Assembly: GCF_044197065.1 (NCBI RefSeq)
Contig: NZ_JBIQOI010000002.1
Span: 186,001-250,000, forward strand
Length of the DNA: 64,000 bases
From: Kluyvera ascorbata_C
Lineage (GTDB): Bacteria; Pseudomonadota; Gammaproteobacteria; Enterobacterales; Enterobacteriaceae
Direction of reading: 5' to 3'
Positions 51,889-61,520 of the stretch are shown piece after piece. Made by a program: the position numbers and the translations under genes. Position 1 is the first letter of the stretch, and the number at the start of each line of letters is the position of its first letter. Under the pieces are notes generated by a model. It had not been told where the DNA came from, made no database searches, and saw nothing but the letters and a program-made list of their open reading frames with translations.

Positions 51889-53823
51889 ATGCTTCAGGAC
51901 AACCCGCTGCTCGCGCAGCTAAAACAGCAACTTCACTCCCAGACGCCGCGTGCGGAAGGGGTCGTTAAAGCCACGGATAAAGGTTTCGGTTTCCTCGAGG
52001 TCGACGCGCAGAAAAGCTATTTTATTCCGCCGCCGCAGATGAAAAAAGTGATGCACGGCGACCGTATTATCGCGGTCATTCACTCTGAAAAAGAGAAAGA
52101 GAGCGCCGAGCCAGAAGAACTGGTTGAGCCTTTCCTGACGCGTTTTGTCGGGAAAGTGCACCGCAAGGATGACAGACTGTCTATCGTTCCTGACCATCCC
52201 CTGTTAAAAGATGCCATTCCCTGCCGCGCCGACCGCGGTGTCACACATGATTTCAAAGAGGGTGACTGGGCCGTTGCTGAAATGCGCCGTCATCCGCTGA
52301 AAGGCGATCGTAGCTTCTACGCTGAGCTGACCAAATTCATCACCTTCGGTGACGACCACTTTGTGCCGTGGTGGGTGACCCTCGCCCGTCATAACCTGGA
52401 AAAAGAAGCGCCAAACGGCGTGGCCACCGAGATGCAGGACGAAGGTCTGGAGCGTCGCGACCTGACCGCCCTCGACTTCGTCACCATCGACAGCGCCAGC
52501 ACCGAAGATATGGACGATGCGCTGTTTGTGGAAGAAGCCGCCGACGGCAAGCTGCTGCTGACCGTCGCGATTGCCGACCCGACCGCCTGGATCGTTGAAG
52601 GCAGCAAGCTGGACGACGCCGCGAAAATTCGCGCCTTTACCAACTATCTGCCGGGCTTCAACATTCCGATGCTGCCGCGTGAGCTGTCCGACGACCTCTG
52701 TTCGCTGCGTGCGGAAGTGGTCCGCCCGGTACTGGCCTGCCGCATGACGCTGGCGGCCGACGGCACCATCGAAGACAACATTGAGTTCTTCGCCGCTAAT
52801 ATCGAATCAAAAGCCAAACTGGTTTATGACGACGTCTCCAACTGGCTGGAAAATACCGGCGACTGGAAGCCGCAGAACGACGCTATCGCGCGTCAGATTA
52901 CCCTGCTGCAACGCGTTTGTCAGGTTCGCAGCGAATGGCGTAAAACCCACGCGCTGGTGTTCAAGGATCGTCCTGACTACCGCTTTGTGCTGGGTGAGAA
53001 AGGCGAAGTGCTGGATATCGTCGCCGAGCCGCGCCGCATTGCTAACCGTATCGTTGAAGAGTCAATGATTGCGGCAAACATCTGCGCCGCGCGTGTCCTG
53101 CGCGACAAACTGGGCTTTGGTATTTATAACGTCCACACCGGCTTTGCCCCTGACAATACCGAAGCGCTGGCCGCGCTGCTGAAAACCCACGACGTTCACG
53201 TCGATCCGGTTGAAGTGCTGACTCTGGACGGTTTCTGTAAGCTGCGCCGCGAACTCGACGCACAGCCTTCTGGCTTCCTCGATAGCCGTATTCGTCGCTT
53301 CCAGTCGTTCGCTGAAATCAGCATCGAGCCGGGTCCACACTTCGGCTTAGGTCTGGAAGCGTACGCTACCTGGACTTCACCTATCCGTAAATACGGCGAC
53401 ATGGTGAATCATCGTCTGCTGAAAGCGATTATCAAAGGTGAAAGTGCACCACGTCCTCAAGAAGATGTGACCGTACAGATGGCCGAACGCCGTCGTCTGA
53501 ACCGTATGGCGGAGCGCGATGTGGCTGACTGGCTGTACGCACGTTATCTGAGCCCGCAGGCGGGTAAAGACACGCGCTTTGCGGCGGAGATCATTGACGT
53601 TAGCCGCGGCGGTATGCGCGTGCGTCTGGTGGATAACGGCGCGGTTGCCTTTATCCCTGCGCCGTTCCTGCACGCAGTGCGTGATGAGATGGTGTGCAGC
53701 CAGGAAAGCGGTACCGTGCAGATCAAAGGCGAAGTGGTCTATAAGGTCACTGACGTCATTGATGTCACCATCGCGGAAGTGCGCATGGAAACACGCAGCG
53801 TAATTGCTCGCCCTGCAGCGTAA
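51889..53823 (+). CDS. rnb: Ribonuclease II
   Basis: 644 residues, as in E. coli. Two cold-shock domains, the RNB catalytic domain with DFVTIDSASTEDMDDALF carrying the four metal-binding Asp, and a C-terminal S1 domain (FAAEIIDVSRGGMRVRLVDNGA). A 3'-5' processive exoribonuclease of the cytosol. A strong terminator follows. Confidence 0.97.
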   Translation: MLQDNPLLAQLKQQLHSQTPRAEGVVKATDKGFGFLEVDAQKSYFIPPPQMKKVMHGDRIIAVIHSEKEKESAEPEELVEPFLTRFVGKVHRKDDRLSIVPDHPLLKDAIPCRADRGVTHDFKEGDWAVAEMRRHPLKGDRSFYAELTKFITFGDDHFVPWWVTLARHNLEKEAPNGVATEMQDEGLERRDLTALDFVTIDSASTEDMDDALFVEEAADGKLLLTVAIADPTAWIVEGSKLDDAAKIRAFTNYLPGFNIPMLPRELSDDLCSLRAEVVRPVLACRMTLAADGTIEDNIEFFAANIESKAKLVYDDVSNWLENTGDWKPQNDAIARQITLLQRVCQVRSEWRKTHALVFKDRPDYRFVLGEKGEVLDIVAEPRRIANRIVEESMIAANICAARVLRDKLGFGIYNVHTGFAPDNTEALAALLKTHDVHVDPVEVLTLDGFCKLRRELDAQPSGFLDSRIRRFQSFAEISIEPGPHFGLGLEAYATWTSPIRKYGDMVNHRLLKAIIKGESAPRPQEDVTVQMAERRRLNRMAERDVADWLYARYLSPQAGKDTRFAAEIIDVSRGGMRVRLVDNGAVAFIPAPFLHAVRDEMVCSQESGTVQIKGEVVYKVTDVIDVTIAEVRMETRSVIARPAA

Positions 53824-53845
53824 GTTCGCTTCGCTAAGATGATTC

Positions 53846-53873
53846 AACGGCTCCTTCGGGGGCCGTTTTTTTT
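53846..53873 (+). terminator. Rho-independent terminator of rnb
   Basis: AACGGCTCC pairs with GGGGCCGTT (one G-T pair) around a TTCG tetraloop, followed by eight T. Confidence 0.93.
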
Positions 53874-53906
53874 GGCTGTGTTCCATTTGGCAATGTACTC
53901 GGGTTC

Positions 53907-53938
53907 TGCCGGATGGCGCTTCGCTTATCCGGCCTACA
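53907..53938. repeat. Single REP element
   Basis: TGCCGGATGGCGCTTCGC followed by TTATCCGGCCTAC, the standard enterobacterial REP form, between rnb and pdeR. Confidence 0.88.
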
Positions 53939-54046
53939 GCCCATCACTACCCTCTTTTTTCTGCGCGAATTTTCAAAAAACGATCACACTGAATATCATG
54001 GCATTGGATTCGGACCTACTCGATCGCAGGTGTATGAGGAGCACGC

Positions 54047-56032
54047 ATGGTGAAGTCTCTGGCACAAAATCTGCTCGACCCAAACCCTAGCGAAACCAGT
54101 CTTTACTGGCGTTTGTCGCGAACCGATCCCACCCTGTACCTGAGCATCGACCCCGATGCCGGTTCCGACCTCGCCATTCCGCTCAGCGCAGAAAATGCCC
54201 AACGTATTCATACCATGAGCGTCACCACCTCAAGCATCGCAGTCAATATTCAACTCAACGGTTATGACGTTCCCGTACATCTGATTGGGCGTAAGGTGAA
54301 CGGTAGCGAATGGGCTGGTACGGCGTCGTCGTGGTTTGATACCTCCTCCGTCGCCCGCGACCTATTACAGGGGCTATTGTTTGCTGAGCAGGTGGTGTCA
54401 GAAGCTAACGCGGTCATCGTCATTCTCGACCGGGAAGGCAAGATTCAGCGCTTTAATCGCCTGTGTGAGGAGTACACCGGCGTAAAAGAGCAGGATGTTA
54501 TTGGCAAAACCGCGTTTGAGCTTTTTATGTCCGCGCCGGAAGCGGCCGCCGCGCGGGAAAATGTCAGCCGTTTTTTTAGCAACGGCGGACCTTATGAGGT
54601 AGAACGCTGGATTAAAACCCGCAAAGGGCCGCGTCTGTTTCTGTTCCGTAACCGTTTTGTTCACAGCGGCAGCGGTAAGAATGAGATCTACCTTATCTGT
54701 TCGGGCACCGATATCACCGAGGAGCGCAAAGCGCAGGAGCGTTTGCGGGTATTGGCCAATACCGACACCATCACCGGGCTGCCAAATCGCCATGCCATCA
54801 ACGAACTCATCGGTAGCGCTATTGATACCCGCAAGCCCGAGGAACAAATTGGCCTGGTCTACTTCGATCTGGATAATTTCAAGAAAGTTAACGATGCCTA
54901 CGGGCATGTCTTTGGCGATCAGCTATTACAATCCGTTGCGCTGTCAATTCTGAGCTGCCTGGAAGAGAACCAGACCCTCGCCCGCCTTGGCGGCGATGAG
55001 TTTATCGTGCTGGCGACGCAAACCTCGCAGAGCGAACTGGAGGCCATGGCATCGCGAGTGTTAACCCGCCTGCGCGATCCGTTTCGTATCGGCCTGATTG
55101 AAGTCTATAGCGGATGCTCGTTGGGCATTTCGATAGCCCCTCAGCACGGCGAGGACAAAGAGAGCCTGATTCGTAACGCAGACACCGCGATGTACACCGC
55201 CAAAGAGAGCGGTCGCGGGAGGTTTAGCGTTTTTAAACCTGAAATGAATCTGCGCGTGTTCGAATATCTGTGGCTGGATACCAACCTGCGTAAAGCGTTG
55301 CAGTGCGATCAGCTGGTTATCTACTATCAGCCGAAAGTAAGCTTAGATGGTGAAGTACGCAGCCTCGAGGCCTTAGTGCGCTGGAACTCGCCGGAGCGTG
55401 GGCTTATTCCGCCGATGGATTTTATCTCTTACGCCGAGGAATCGGGGCTTATCGTGCCGCTTGGTCGTTGGGTCATGCTGGATGCGATTCGTCAGGTCGC
55501 GCAATGGCGAGACCGGGGCATTAACCTGCGCGTGGCGGTAAACGTCTCTGCCCGCCAGCTAGTCGACCACTCAATTTTTAGCGACCTGAAGCAGGCGCTC
55601 AGCGCGCAGGGATTCGAGCAGTGTCCCATTGATATTGAGCTCACCGAAAGCTGCCTGATTGATAATGCTGAACAGGCGCTGGAAGTTATCGAACAGTTCC
55701 GTTCGTTGGGGGCGCAAATTCATCTCGACGATTTTGGTACCGGTTATTCATCGCTGTCGCAATTGGCGCGCTTTCCTATCGATACCATCAAGCTGGACCA
55801 TATTTTTGTCCAGAGCGTCCATGACCGTTCGGTCTCTCAGTCGCTGGTGCTGGCAATTATTGCCGTCGCCCGCGCGCTGAATCTGCATATTATCGCCGAG
55901 GGCGTGGAGGATGCTGCCGACGATGCCTTTCTTAAGCTACACGGGGTAGATGAACGACAGGGCTATCTTTTCGCGCGCCCGATGCCCGTCGCCGAACTCG
56001 AACGCTGGTTGAACGAGCATCAGGGGTTATAA
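54047..56032 (+). CDS. pdeR: PdeR (Gmr), cyclic-di-GMP phosphodiesterase, trigger enzyme
   Basis: 661 residues, as in E. coli. A PAS domain (about 110-225) is followed by GGDEF with intact motif (ARLGGDEFIVL) and EAL with EALVRWNSPERG and DDFGTGYSSL. In E. coli PdeR hydrolyses cyclic-di-GMP and by binding DgcM and MlrA controls csgD and curli. The ribosome-binding site GAGGAG is good. It lies between rnb and yciZ as in E. coli. Confidence 0.96.
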   Translation: MVKSLAQNLLDPNPSETSLYWRLSRTDPTLYLSIDPDAGSDLAIPLSAENAQRIHTMSVTTSSIAVNIQLNGYDVPVHLIGRKVNGSEWAGTASSWFDTSSVARDLLQGLLFAEQVVSEANAVIVILDREGKIQRFNRLCEEYTGVKEQDVIGKTAFELFMSAPEAAAARENVSRFFSNGGPYEVERWIKTRKGPRLFLFRNRFVHSGSGKNEIYLICSGTDITEERKAQERLRVLANTDTITGLPNRHAINELIGSAIDTRKPEEQIGLVYFDLDNFKKVNDAYGHVFGDQLLQSVALSILSCLEENQTLARLGGDEFIVLATQTSQSELEAMASRVLTRLRDPFRIGLIEVYSGCSLGISIAPQHGEDKESLIRNADTAMYTAKESGRGRFSVFKPEMNLRVFEYLWLDTNLRKALQCDQLVIYYQPKVSLDGEVRSLEALVRWNSPERGLIPPMDFISYAEESGLIVPLGRWVMLDAIRQVAQWRDRGINLRVAVNVSARQLVDHSIFSDLKQALSAQGFEQCPIDIELTESCLIDNAEQALEVIEQFRSLGAQIHLDDFGTGYSSLSQLARFPIDTIKLDHIFVQSVHDRSVSQSLVLAIIAVARALNLHIIAEGVEDAADDAFLKLHGVDERQGYLFARPMPVAELERWLNEHQGL

Positions 56033-56113
56033 GGTAAGCTATTTTTTCACTTCTCTTTTGGCAGTAAATTTTGCATCATTGATTTCAATCGAATTTATCA
56101 ACAGGATCCCACT

Positions 56114-56296
56114 ATGTCCGAGCTCGATGCGCGTCAGGTAGCCCAACGTATTGATACCGTACTTGATATTCTGGTTGGCGGCGACACCCATTCCGCAATC
56201 AATAATCTGGAAATATTAAAAGCGGAATTGCTGGCACACGCAGCAGACGAACGCGACAGCAGAACAGGTCAGCCAAAATCCCCGTGGGAAATCTGA
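56114..56296 (+). CDS. yciZ: YciZ, small protein (DUF2526)
   Basis: 60 residues; E. coli YciZ has 57. MSELDARQVAQRIDTVLDILV and the ending SPWEI are conserved. All-helical, no known function. It lies between pdeR and deoT as in E. coli. Confidence 0.9.
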   Translation: MSELDARQVAQRIDTVLDILVGGDTHSAINNLEILKAELLAHAADERDSRTGQPKSPWEI

Positions 56297-56366
56297 CACC
56301 ATTCGCCCTGCGAGCGGTGGTTTAAATACAAGACCGCCCTCGCCCCAAAAAATTGATGCATTGATT

Positions 56367-57116
56367 ATGAATTCCCGACAGCAAACCATTTTACAGCTGG
56401 TTATTGATAAAGGCCGGATGAGCGTCGCCGATTTGGCGAAAATGACCGGCGTTTCAGAAGTGACCATCCGTCAGGATCTGAATCTGCTGGAGAAGCAGAG
56501 CTACCTGAGACGTACCCATGGATTCGCCGTTCCGCTGGACAGCGAAGACGTGGAAACGCGCATGATGAACAACTTCGCCCTCAAACGTGAACTCGCGGAG
56601 TTTGCCGCCTCGCTGGTGCGCCCGGGTGAAACGGTATTTATCGAAAACGGCAGCAGCAACGCGCTGCTCGCGCGCGAACTGGCAAAGCAGCCGGATATCA
56701 CTATCATCACCGTCAGCAGCTATATCGCACACCTGCTGAAAGAGACGCCGGGAGAAGTGATCCTACTGGGCGGTATTTACCAGAAGAAGAGCGAAAGCAT
56801 GGTGGGCCCACTGACGCGTCAGTACATTCAGCAGGTGCATTTCAGCAAAGCGTTTATTGGGATTGACGGCTGGCAGCCGGAAACCGGCTTTACCGGTCGC
56901 GATATGATGCGCGCCGATATCGTCAACGCCGTACTGGAGAAAGGCAGCGAAGCAATTGTGCTGACCGATAGCTCAAAATTCGGCGCTATCCATCCGTATG
57001 CGCTCGGCCCGATGAGCCACTTCAACCGGGTAATTACCGACGATAATTTATCCACGGAAAAACAGCTACAGCTTGAGCAAACCGGGCTGACGGTTAACAT
57101 TGTCCAGCGCCCATAA
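56367..57116 (+). CDS. deoT: DeoT (YciT), DeoR-family regulator
   Basis: 249 residues from ATG of MNSRQQTILQ; a TTG two codons earlier is rejected. N-terminal DeoR HTH (MSVADLAKMTGVSEVTIRQDLNLLEKQSYLRRTHGFA) and C-terminal sugar-phosphate sensor with ENGSSN and LTDSSKFG loops. In E. coli it represses several metabolic genes. A terminator follows. Confidence 0.95.
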   Translation: MNSRQQTILQLVIDKGRMSVADLAKMTGVSEVTIRQDLNLLEKQSYLRRTHGFAVPLDSEDVETRMMNNFALKRELAEFAASLVRPGETVFIENGSSNALLARELAKQPDITIITVSSYIAHLLKETPGEVILLGGIYQKKSESMVGPLTRQYIQQVHFSKAFIGIDGWQPETGFTGRDMMRADIVNAVLEKGSEAIVLTDSSKFGAIHPYALGPMSHFNRVITDDNLSTEKQLQLEQTGLTVNIVQRP

Positions 57117-57124
57117 TGACCCCG

Positions 57125-57150
57125 CCCGATGCCTGCTGGCGTCGGGTTTT
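57125..57150 (+). terminator. Rho-independent terminator of deoT
   Basis: CCCGATGCC pairs with GGCGTCGGG around a 4-base loop, followed by four T. Confidence 0.8.
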
Positions 57151-57362
57151 GCCCCTGTATTCCCCCCTTTTTATCCCGCTCCGCTATGAGACTTTTCCTA
57201 CGCTGGAATTAAGACTTTTTCCCTCGCACTTACATCACAAAATCGTAAAATTAATGTTAGCGATATAACAGGAAGTAACTATCACTTGCGTGACTTTTAG
57301 CAACAAAATTTACAACCTGCGCAACAAGCTTCACGGAATACGCACTGAGTACTTCTGGCTAC

Positions 57363-57371
57363 TGCTATAAT
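57363..57371 (+). promoter_or_regulatory. Extended -10 promoter of osmB
   Basis: TGCTATAAT is a perfect extended -10 about 40 bases before the osmB ATG. E. coli osmB has RpoS- and RcsB-controlled promoters in this position. The rest of the 296-bp deoT-osmB gap has no gene. Confidence 0.6.
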
Positions 57372-57412
57372 AAAAGGGCTTTTTCCGTGAATAGAATATT
57401 CAGGAGAAAAAA

Positions 57413-57628
57413 ATGACTTCAATGAAAAAAATGACTGCTGCTGTTTTAGCGGTAACGCTGGTAATGTCGCTGAGTGCATGTTCTAACTGGTCCAAACGTG
57501 ACCGTAATACCGCGCTGGGTGCCGGTGCAGGGGCAATCGGTGGTGCCGTGTTAACGGACGGTAGCGCGCTGGGTACGCTGGGTGGCGCGGCGGTAGGTGG
57601 GATTATCGGCCACCAGGTCGGAAAATAA
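57413..57628 (+). CDS. osmB: OsmB, osmotically inducible lipoprotein
   Basis: 71 residues; E. coli OsmB has 72. A lipoprotein signal ends at the lipobox LSAC (Cys23). The mature part has a glycine-zipper (GAGAGAIGGAVLTDGSALGTLGGAAVGGIIG). Outer-membrane lipoprotein made under osmotic and stationary-phase stress. The start is the ATG after AGGAGAAAAAA. Confidence 0.96.
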   Translation: MTSMKKMTAAVLAVTLVMSLSACSNWSKRDRNTALGAGAGAIGGAVLTDGSALGTLGGAAVGGIIGHQVGK

Positions 57629-57646
57629 CCGGCAATACGAATATCA

Positions 57647-57675
57647 GGGCTCCGATGAGAATCGGGGCCCTTTTT
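57647..57675 (+). terminator. Rho-independent terminator of osmB
   Basis: GGGCTCCGAT pairs with ATCGGGGCCC (one G-T pair) around a GAGA loop, followed by five T. Confidence 0.92.
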
Positions 57676-57730
57676 ATTAGGAGTGGGTGATACTCCCGAG
57701 GTCGCTGCGCTCGCCCGGGCTACGGGATCG

Positions 57731-57764
57731 GTAGGCCGGATAAGGCAACGCCGCCATCCGGCAA
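57731..57764. repeat. REP element abutting yciH
   Basis: GCCGGATAAGGCAACGCCG followed by CCATCCGGCA; it ends at the yciH stop codon. A looser REP-like GC palindrome precedes it at about 57692-57722. Confidence 0.85.
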
Positions 57765-58091
57765 TCAGCCGCCTGCCAGCTTAACCTTCATCCCTTTGGC
57801 TTCGAGCAGCGTTTTGAGTAAATCGCGCTTGTCGCCCTGAATTTCAATCACGCCATCTTTCAGCGCGCCGCCGCAGCCGCATTTCTTTTTCAGCTCGGCG
57901 GCCAGTTTGGTCAGCTCATCGTCGTTCAGATCGATACCGGTGATCAGGCACACGCCCTTCCCTTTACGCCCGCTGGTCTGGCGTTGAATTCTGACCACGC
58001 CGTCACCTTTCGGGCGCACAACCGCCGCTTTCGGCTCATCAATGCGCCCGGTTTCCGTCGAATAGACCAGACGGCTATTATTGTCGCTCAT
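57765..58091 (-). CDS. yciH: YciH, SUI1/eIF1-like translation factor
   Basis: 108 residues, as in E. coli. A SUI1 domain with GKGVCLITGIDLNDDELTKLAAELKKKCGCGGAL. It resembles eukaryotic initiation factor 1 and can discriminate start codons in vitro. It shares one base with the pyrF stop (TAATG), so the two are coupled. Confidence 0.96.
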   Translation of the reverse strand: MSDNNSRLVYSTETGRIDEPKAAVVRPKGDGVVRIQRQTSGRKGKGVCLITGIDLNDDELTKLAAELKKKCGCGGALKDGVIEIQGDKRDLLKTLLEAKGMKVKLAGG

Positions 58092-58825
58092 TACGCCCCC
58101 AGATTCAGCGATGCATTAATATCACGCAGGGTTTTCGCCGGGTCCGCTGATTGGGTAACCGGGCGACCAATAACCATATAGTCTACACCGGCTTCCAGCG
58201 CCTGCTCTGGCGTCATAATACGGCGCTGATCGCCGGCGTCGCTGCCCGTTGGGCGAATGCCCGGCGTAACCAGTTTAAACGCCTGTCCCAACTCCTGTTT
58301 AAAGCGCACGGCTTCCTGCGCGGAGCAGACGACGCCGTCCAGGCCACAGTTTTTGGTCAGCGTTGCCAGCTTTAAAGCGTACTCCGCTGGAGACAATGCG
58401 ATGCCCAGGTCTTGCAAGTCGCTGGACTCCATGCTGGTCAACACGGTGACCGCAATCAGCAGCGGCGCATCGGCGCCAAACGCCGTCAGCGCTTCACGCG
58501 CTGCGGTCATCATTCTTGCACCACCGGAGGCGTGCACGTTTACCATCCAGACGCCAAGATCCGCCGCCGCTGCGACAGCGTGCGCCGTGGTATTCGGAAT
58601 ATCGTGGAATTTCAGGTCGAGGAAAATCTCAAAGCCACGCTGCTGCAGGTCACGGACAAACTGCGGCCCAAATAGCGTAAACATCTCTTTGCCCACTTTT
58701 AAGCGGCAGTCACGCGGGTCAATGCGGTCAACAAAGGCGAGCGCTTTATCGCGATTATCGTAGTCAAGGGCAACGACAACAGGAGAGGAGATGGCAACAC
58801 GAGAAGAAGATGAAGCAACGGACAT
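58091..58825 (-). CDS. pyrF: Orotidine 5'-phosphate decarboxylase PyrF
   Basis: 244 residues; E. coli PyrF has 245. The catalytic D-K-D tetrad is in VALDYDNRD, LKVGKEMF and FLDLKFHDIPNT. It makes UMP from OMP in pyrimidine synthesis. A 149-bp gap to lapB contains its promoter; no terminator is evident. Confidence 0.97.
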   Translation of the reverse strand: MSVASSSSRVAISSPVVVALDYDNRDKALAFVDRIDPRDCRLKVGKEMFTLFGPQFVRDLQQRGFEIFLDLKFHDIPNTTAHAVAAAADLGVWMVNVHASGGARMMTAAREALTAFGADAPLLIAVTVLTSMESSDLQDLGIALSPAEYALKLATLTKNCGLDGVVCSAQEAVRFKQELGQAFKLVTPGIRPTGSDAGDQRRIMTPEQALEAGVDYMVIGRPVTQSADPAKTLRDINASLNLGA

Positions 58826-58974
58826 GACTGGACCTTCTTATTGATGGGCACGCGGGGTGCGGAAAAGGTAAACGGGCAGCATTCTACCTGCGTGACCGGG
58901 CAGGCACAATGCCGAGGGATGAACGAAGAGGAAATTAAAGTATGTTGTAACTAAGTGGGCGATTTTTTTAGGAA

Positions 58975-60144
58975 TTACTGACCGTCCAGCCCGCGAATAG
59001 GCTTGATGGTCGACCAGGAGCGGCATGACGGACAGTGCCAGTAAAGGGTATAAGCCGTAAAGCCGCACTTCTGGCAGCGGTAGCGCGGCTTACTGCGCAC
59101 CTGTTCGCCCACCATGTCACGCAACACCATCAGGCTCTCTTTGGCGCGCCCTTCTTCCGCCTCATTGAGGTGGTAGTCCATCAGTTTGTGGAACACGCGC
59201 ATCGTTGGGTGACGCTGCAGCTGACGGGTAACATAGGTTTGCGCCGCTTCGCCACCTTTACTCTGTTCCATGACCTGCGCGAGCATTAGCTCCGCCGTCG
59301 CCCCGGTATTTTCCTCAACGCAGCGCTGAAGGAAATGCTCCCACTCTTTGTCTTTGCCAAGCTGCTGGTAGCAGGTTTGCAGCATTTCCAGGGTTTCGCT
59401 GACCAGCTCTTTATCCTGATCGATAACTCTCAGCAGGCTGTCCATGGCTTTCGCGTAATCGCCTTTTGCCATCCACGCCCGGCCCATCATGATGGACACA
59501 CGCGCGCTGGACGGGTCGGCGGCCGCACCACGTTTGAGCAACGACATAGCTTTATCCAGCTCATCATTGCCCATCTGCTGCAGCGCCAGCTCGCACCAGA
59601 AGTGCGCGATATCGCCGCGATGCTTGTCCTTACCGAGCTTCACCAGCCGTTCGGCGATATCAATCGCTTTTTGCCAGTCGCTGGTCGCCTGGTAGATTTG
59701 CAGTAGCTGCTGCAAGGCACTGACGCGGAAATCGGTTTCGTCCACCAGCTGATTAAACATATCTTCAGCACGGTCATACAGCCCGGCAGCCATATAGTCA
59801 CGGCCGAGCTGCTGCACGGCCAGCAGGCGCTGGTCGTAGGTCAGAGAGGCGCTTTCCATCAGCGTTTGGTGAATGCGAATAGCGCGATCAACCTCGCCGC
59901 GCGAGCGGAACAGGTTGCCCAGCGTCAGGTGAGCTTCCACGGTGCCGGTGTCCTCTTTGAGCATATCGAGGAACAGGTCAACCGCTTTATCCTGCTGGTT
60001 GCTTAAAAGAAAGTTCACCCCTGCCACGTAGTCACGCGACAAGCGGTTAGCTTCGTCCTGTTTGGACTGTTGTGCACTTCTGCGCCCCATATACCAGCCA
60101 TAGGCTGCTGCTACAGGTAAAAGCAGAAACAACAACTCCAGCAT
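58975..60144 (-). CDS. lapB: LapB (YciM), LPS assembly regulator
   Basis: 389 residues, as in E. coli. An N-terminal membrane helix, about nine TPR repeats (50-330), and a C-terminal rubredoxin-like metal knuckle with two CxxC pairs (CQKCG and CPSC). LapB delivers LpxC to FtsH for degradation and so balances LPS and phospholipid synthesis. It follows lapA by 6 bp. Confidence 0.97.
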   Translation of the reverse strand: MLELLFLLLPVAAAYGWYMGRRSAQQSKQDEANRLSRDYVAGVNFLLSNQQDKAVDLFLDMLKEDTGTVEAHLTLGNLFRSRGEVDRAIRIHQTLMESASLTYDQRLLAVQQLGRDYMAAGLYDRAEDMFNQLVDETDFRVSALQQLLQIYQATSDWQKAIDIAERLVKLGKDKHRGDIAHFWCELALQQMGNDELDKAMSLLKRGAAADPSSARVSIMMGRAWMAKGDYAKAMDSLLRVIDQDKELVSETLEMLQTCYQQLGKDKEWEHFLQRCVEENTGATAELMLAQVMEQSKGGEAAQTYVTRQLQRHPTMRVFHKLMDYHLNEAEEGRAKESLMVLRDMVGEQVRSKPRYRCQKCGFTAYTLYWHCPSCRSWSTIKPIRGLDGQ

Positions 60145-60150
60145 AGGTAA

Positions 60151-60459
60151 TTATTCCTTCGTCGCCGGGACGGCCGGCGCAACCGGAGCCACCGTATCTG
60201 GCGTCATTTGATGTTCGAGTCTTTTAATTTTACGTTCAGCGCGCATCAGCGATACGCGCACGCGCAGCCAGAACAGGCCGCAGACCAGCCAGCCGATGGC
60301 AAAACCTACGGCAAACAGCACCGCCAGCAGCGTTGAGATTCGGAACTCACCCTGCGCGAGCAGATAGTTAAAGGTGACCTGTTGGTCATTTTGTGCGCCC
60401 AGCGTCACCGAGATGACGAAAATCGCTAACACCAATAAGAAAATGAGTAGGTATTTCAC
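60151..60459 (-). CDS. lapA: LapA (YciS), inner-membrane protein
   Basis: 102 residues from a GTG giving (V)KYLLIFLLVLAIFVISV, which matches the E. coli start. The GTG overlaps an out-of-frame ATGTGA. Two membrane helices and a cytoplasmic C-terminus rich in Pro and Ala. It works with LapB in LPS assembly. The frame upstream of the GTG is not conserved. Confidence 0.92.
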   Translation of the reverse strand: MKYLLIFLLVLAIFVISVTLGAQNDQQVTFNYLLAQGEFRISTLLAVLFAVGFAIGWLVCGLFWLRVRVSLMRAERKIKRLEHQMTPDTVAPVAPAVPATKE

Positions 60460-60627
60460 ATGACTTCCCGTTATGTGGCTTCGGCAGTGTCTACACCGCA
60501 CCCAGCCTTATAAAATAACATCTTCACCGCGACGACGAAATGGAAAAGCGCACAGCAAGCCTTAGATCTGTGGTTAACACCGATGAAAATCAACCCTTTC
60601 CCGTTATTCTCTTCGCCGCGCCCACGT

Positions 60628-61353
60628 TTACGCTGCTTTTTTCAGCGGCCCACACAGATATTCCACTAGCCAACAGGCGATCGTCGCCAGAAGCCAGGAC
60701 ATTATCGTCGCCACCATGAGATCCAACGGCCAGTGCATCCCAAGCAGCAGACGGCTACCCATGACGCTGATTGCCCAGACCATCGCGACGGCCACAATCA
60801 CAATACGACGTCGCGGCCACAGCAGGCCAGCAATCAGCAGTGCCCAGGTCGCTGCAAACATGGTGTGGCCGGAGGGAAACGCAAATCCGGTCTCTTTTTG
60901 CCAGTGATGGCGTAAAAAACCGGGAATATCATTTTGTTGCGCCAGCTGTTCTTTCACCAACGCCGACCGCTCTTTACGCTTTAAAGTGTAGAACTGCTCA
61001 ACGGGAATTTGCTGTGTTTTTTCAAGCCAGATAACGAAAGGACGCGGTTCCTGAACCCGCTCTTTAACCAGCGATTTTGCCCCCTGCCCCAGCACCACGG
61101 TCGCACTCAGAACGGCAAACAGGATAATCGCATTGCGCCGCCCTGGCCGCAACACCCCGATAACCATTGCGCACAGCAGCAGGTGCGTGATGATCCCCCA
61201 GGGCTGAGTCACGGTTTCCGTAATGGCATAGAGCGCATGTAGCCCCCAGCCGCTGGGTTCAGGCAACCATTGCCAGCCAGAAAACCAAACGGCCAGCGGC
61301 ATCAGCAGCAATATTACGGCGGCGAGCGTGGTTCGTCCTGCCATGGCCTGCAT
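60628..61353 (-). CDS. pgpB: Phosphatidylglycerophosphatase B (PgpB)
   Basis: 241 residues from the ATG after GGAAGAG, matching the E. coli start in position; an upstream ATG (MTLMEKGRE) remains possible. PAP2 family with six helices: KERVQEPRPF, FAFPSGHTMFAA and SRLLLGMHWPLDL are the three active-site motifs. Removes phosphate from phosphatidylglycerophosphate and undecaprenyl pyrophosphate at the periplasmic face. It is divergent from ribA. Confidence 0.94.
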   Translation of the reverse strand: MQAMAGRTTLAAVILLLMPLAVWFSGWQWLPEPSGWGLHALYAITETVTQPWGIITHLLLCAMVIGVLRPGRRNAIILFAVLSATVVLGQGAKSLVKERVQEPRPFVIWLEKTQQIPVEQFYTLKRKERSALVKEQLAQQNDIPGFLRHHWQKETGFAFPSGHTMFAATWALLIAGLLWPRRRIVIVAVAMVWAISVMGSRLLLGMHWPLDLMVATIMSWLLATIACWLVEYLCGPLKKAA

Positions 61354-61520
61354 CTCTCTTCCTTTTTCCATCAATGTCATCGTCCCGCTAAAGAATAAAG
61401 TGTCAAAATTGTGCGCTTTACGAACGGTCATCCGCGCATGATTAGGTGAAGTAAAGCACGTTGTGGCAAAATAAGGAAAACAGAAGGCGCTGATGGCGCT
61501 GACATAATCTGGAGAATCAC

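Noticed and set aside
61354..61520. FMN riboswitch before ribA
   Set aside because: The leader is too short and lacks the conserved RFN helices.
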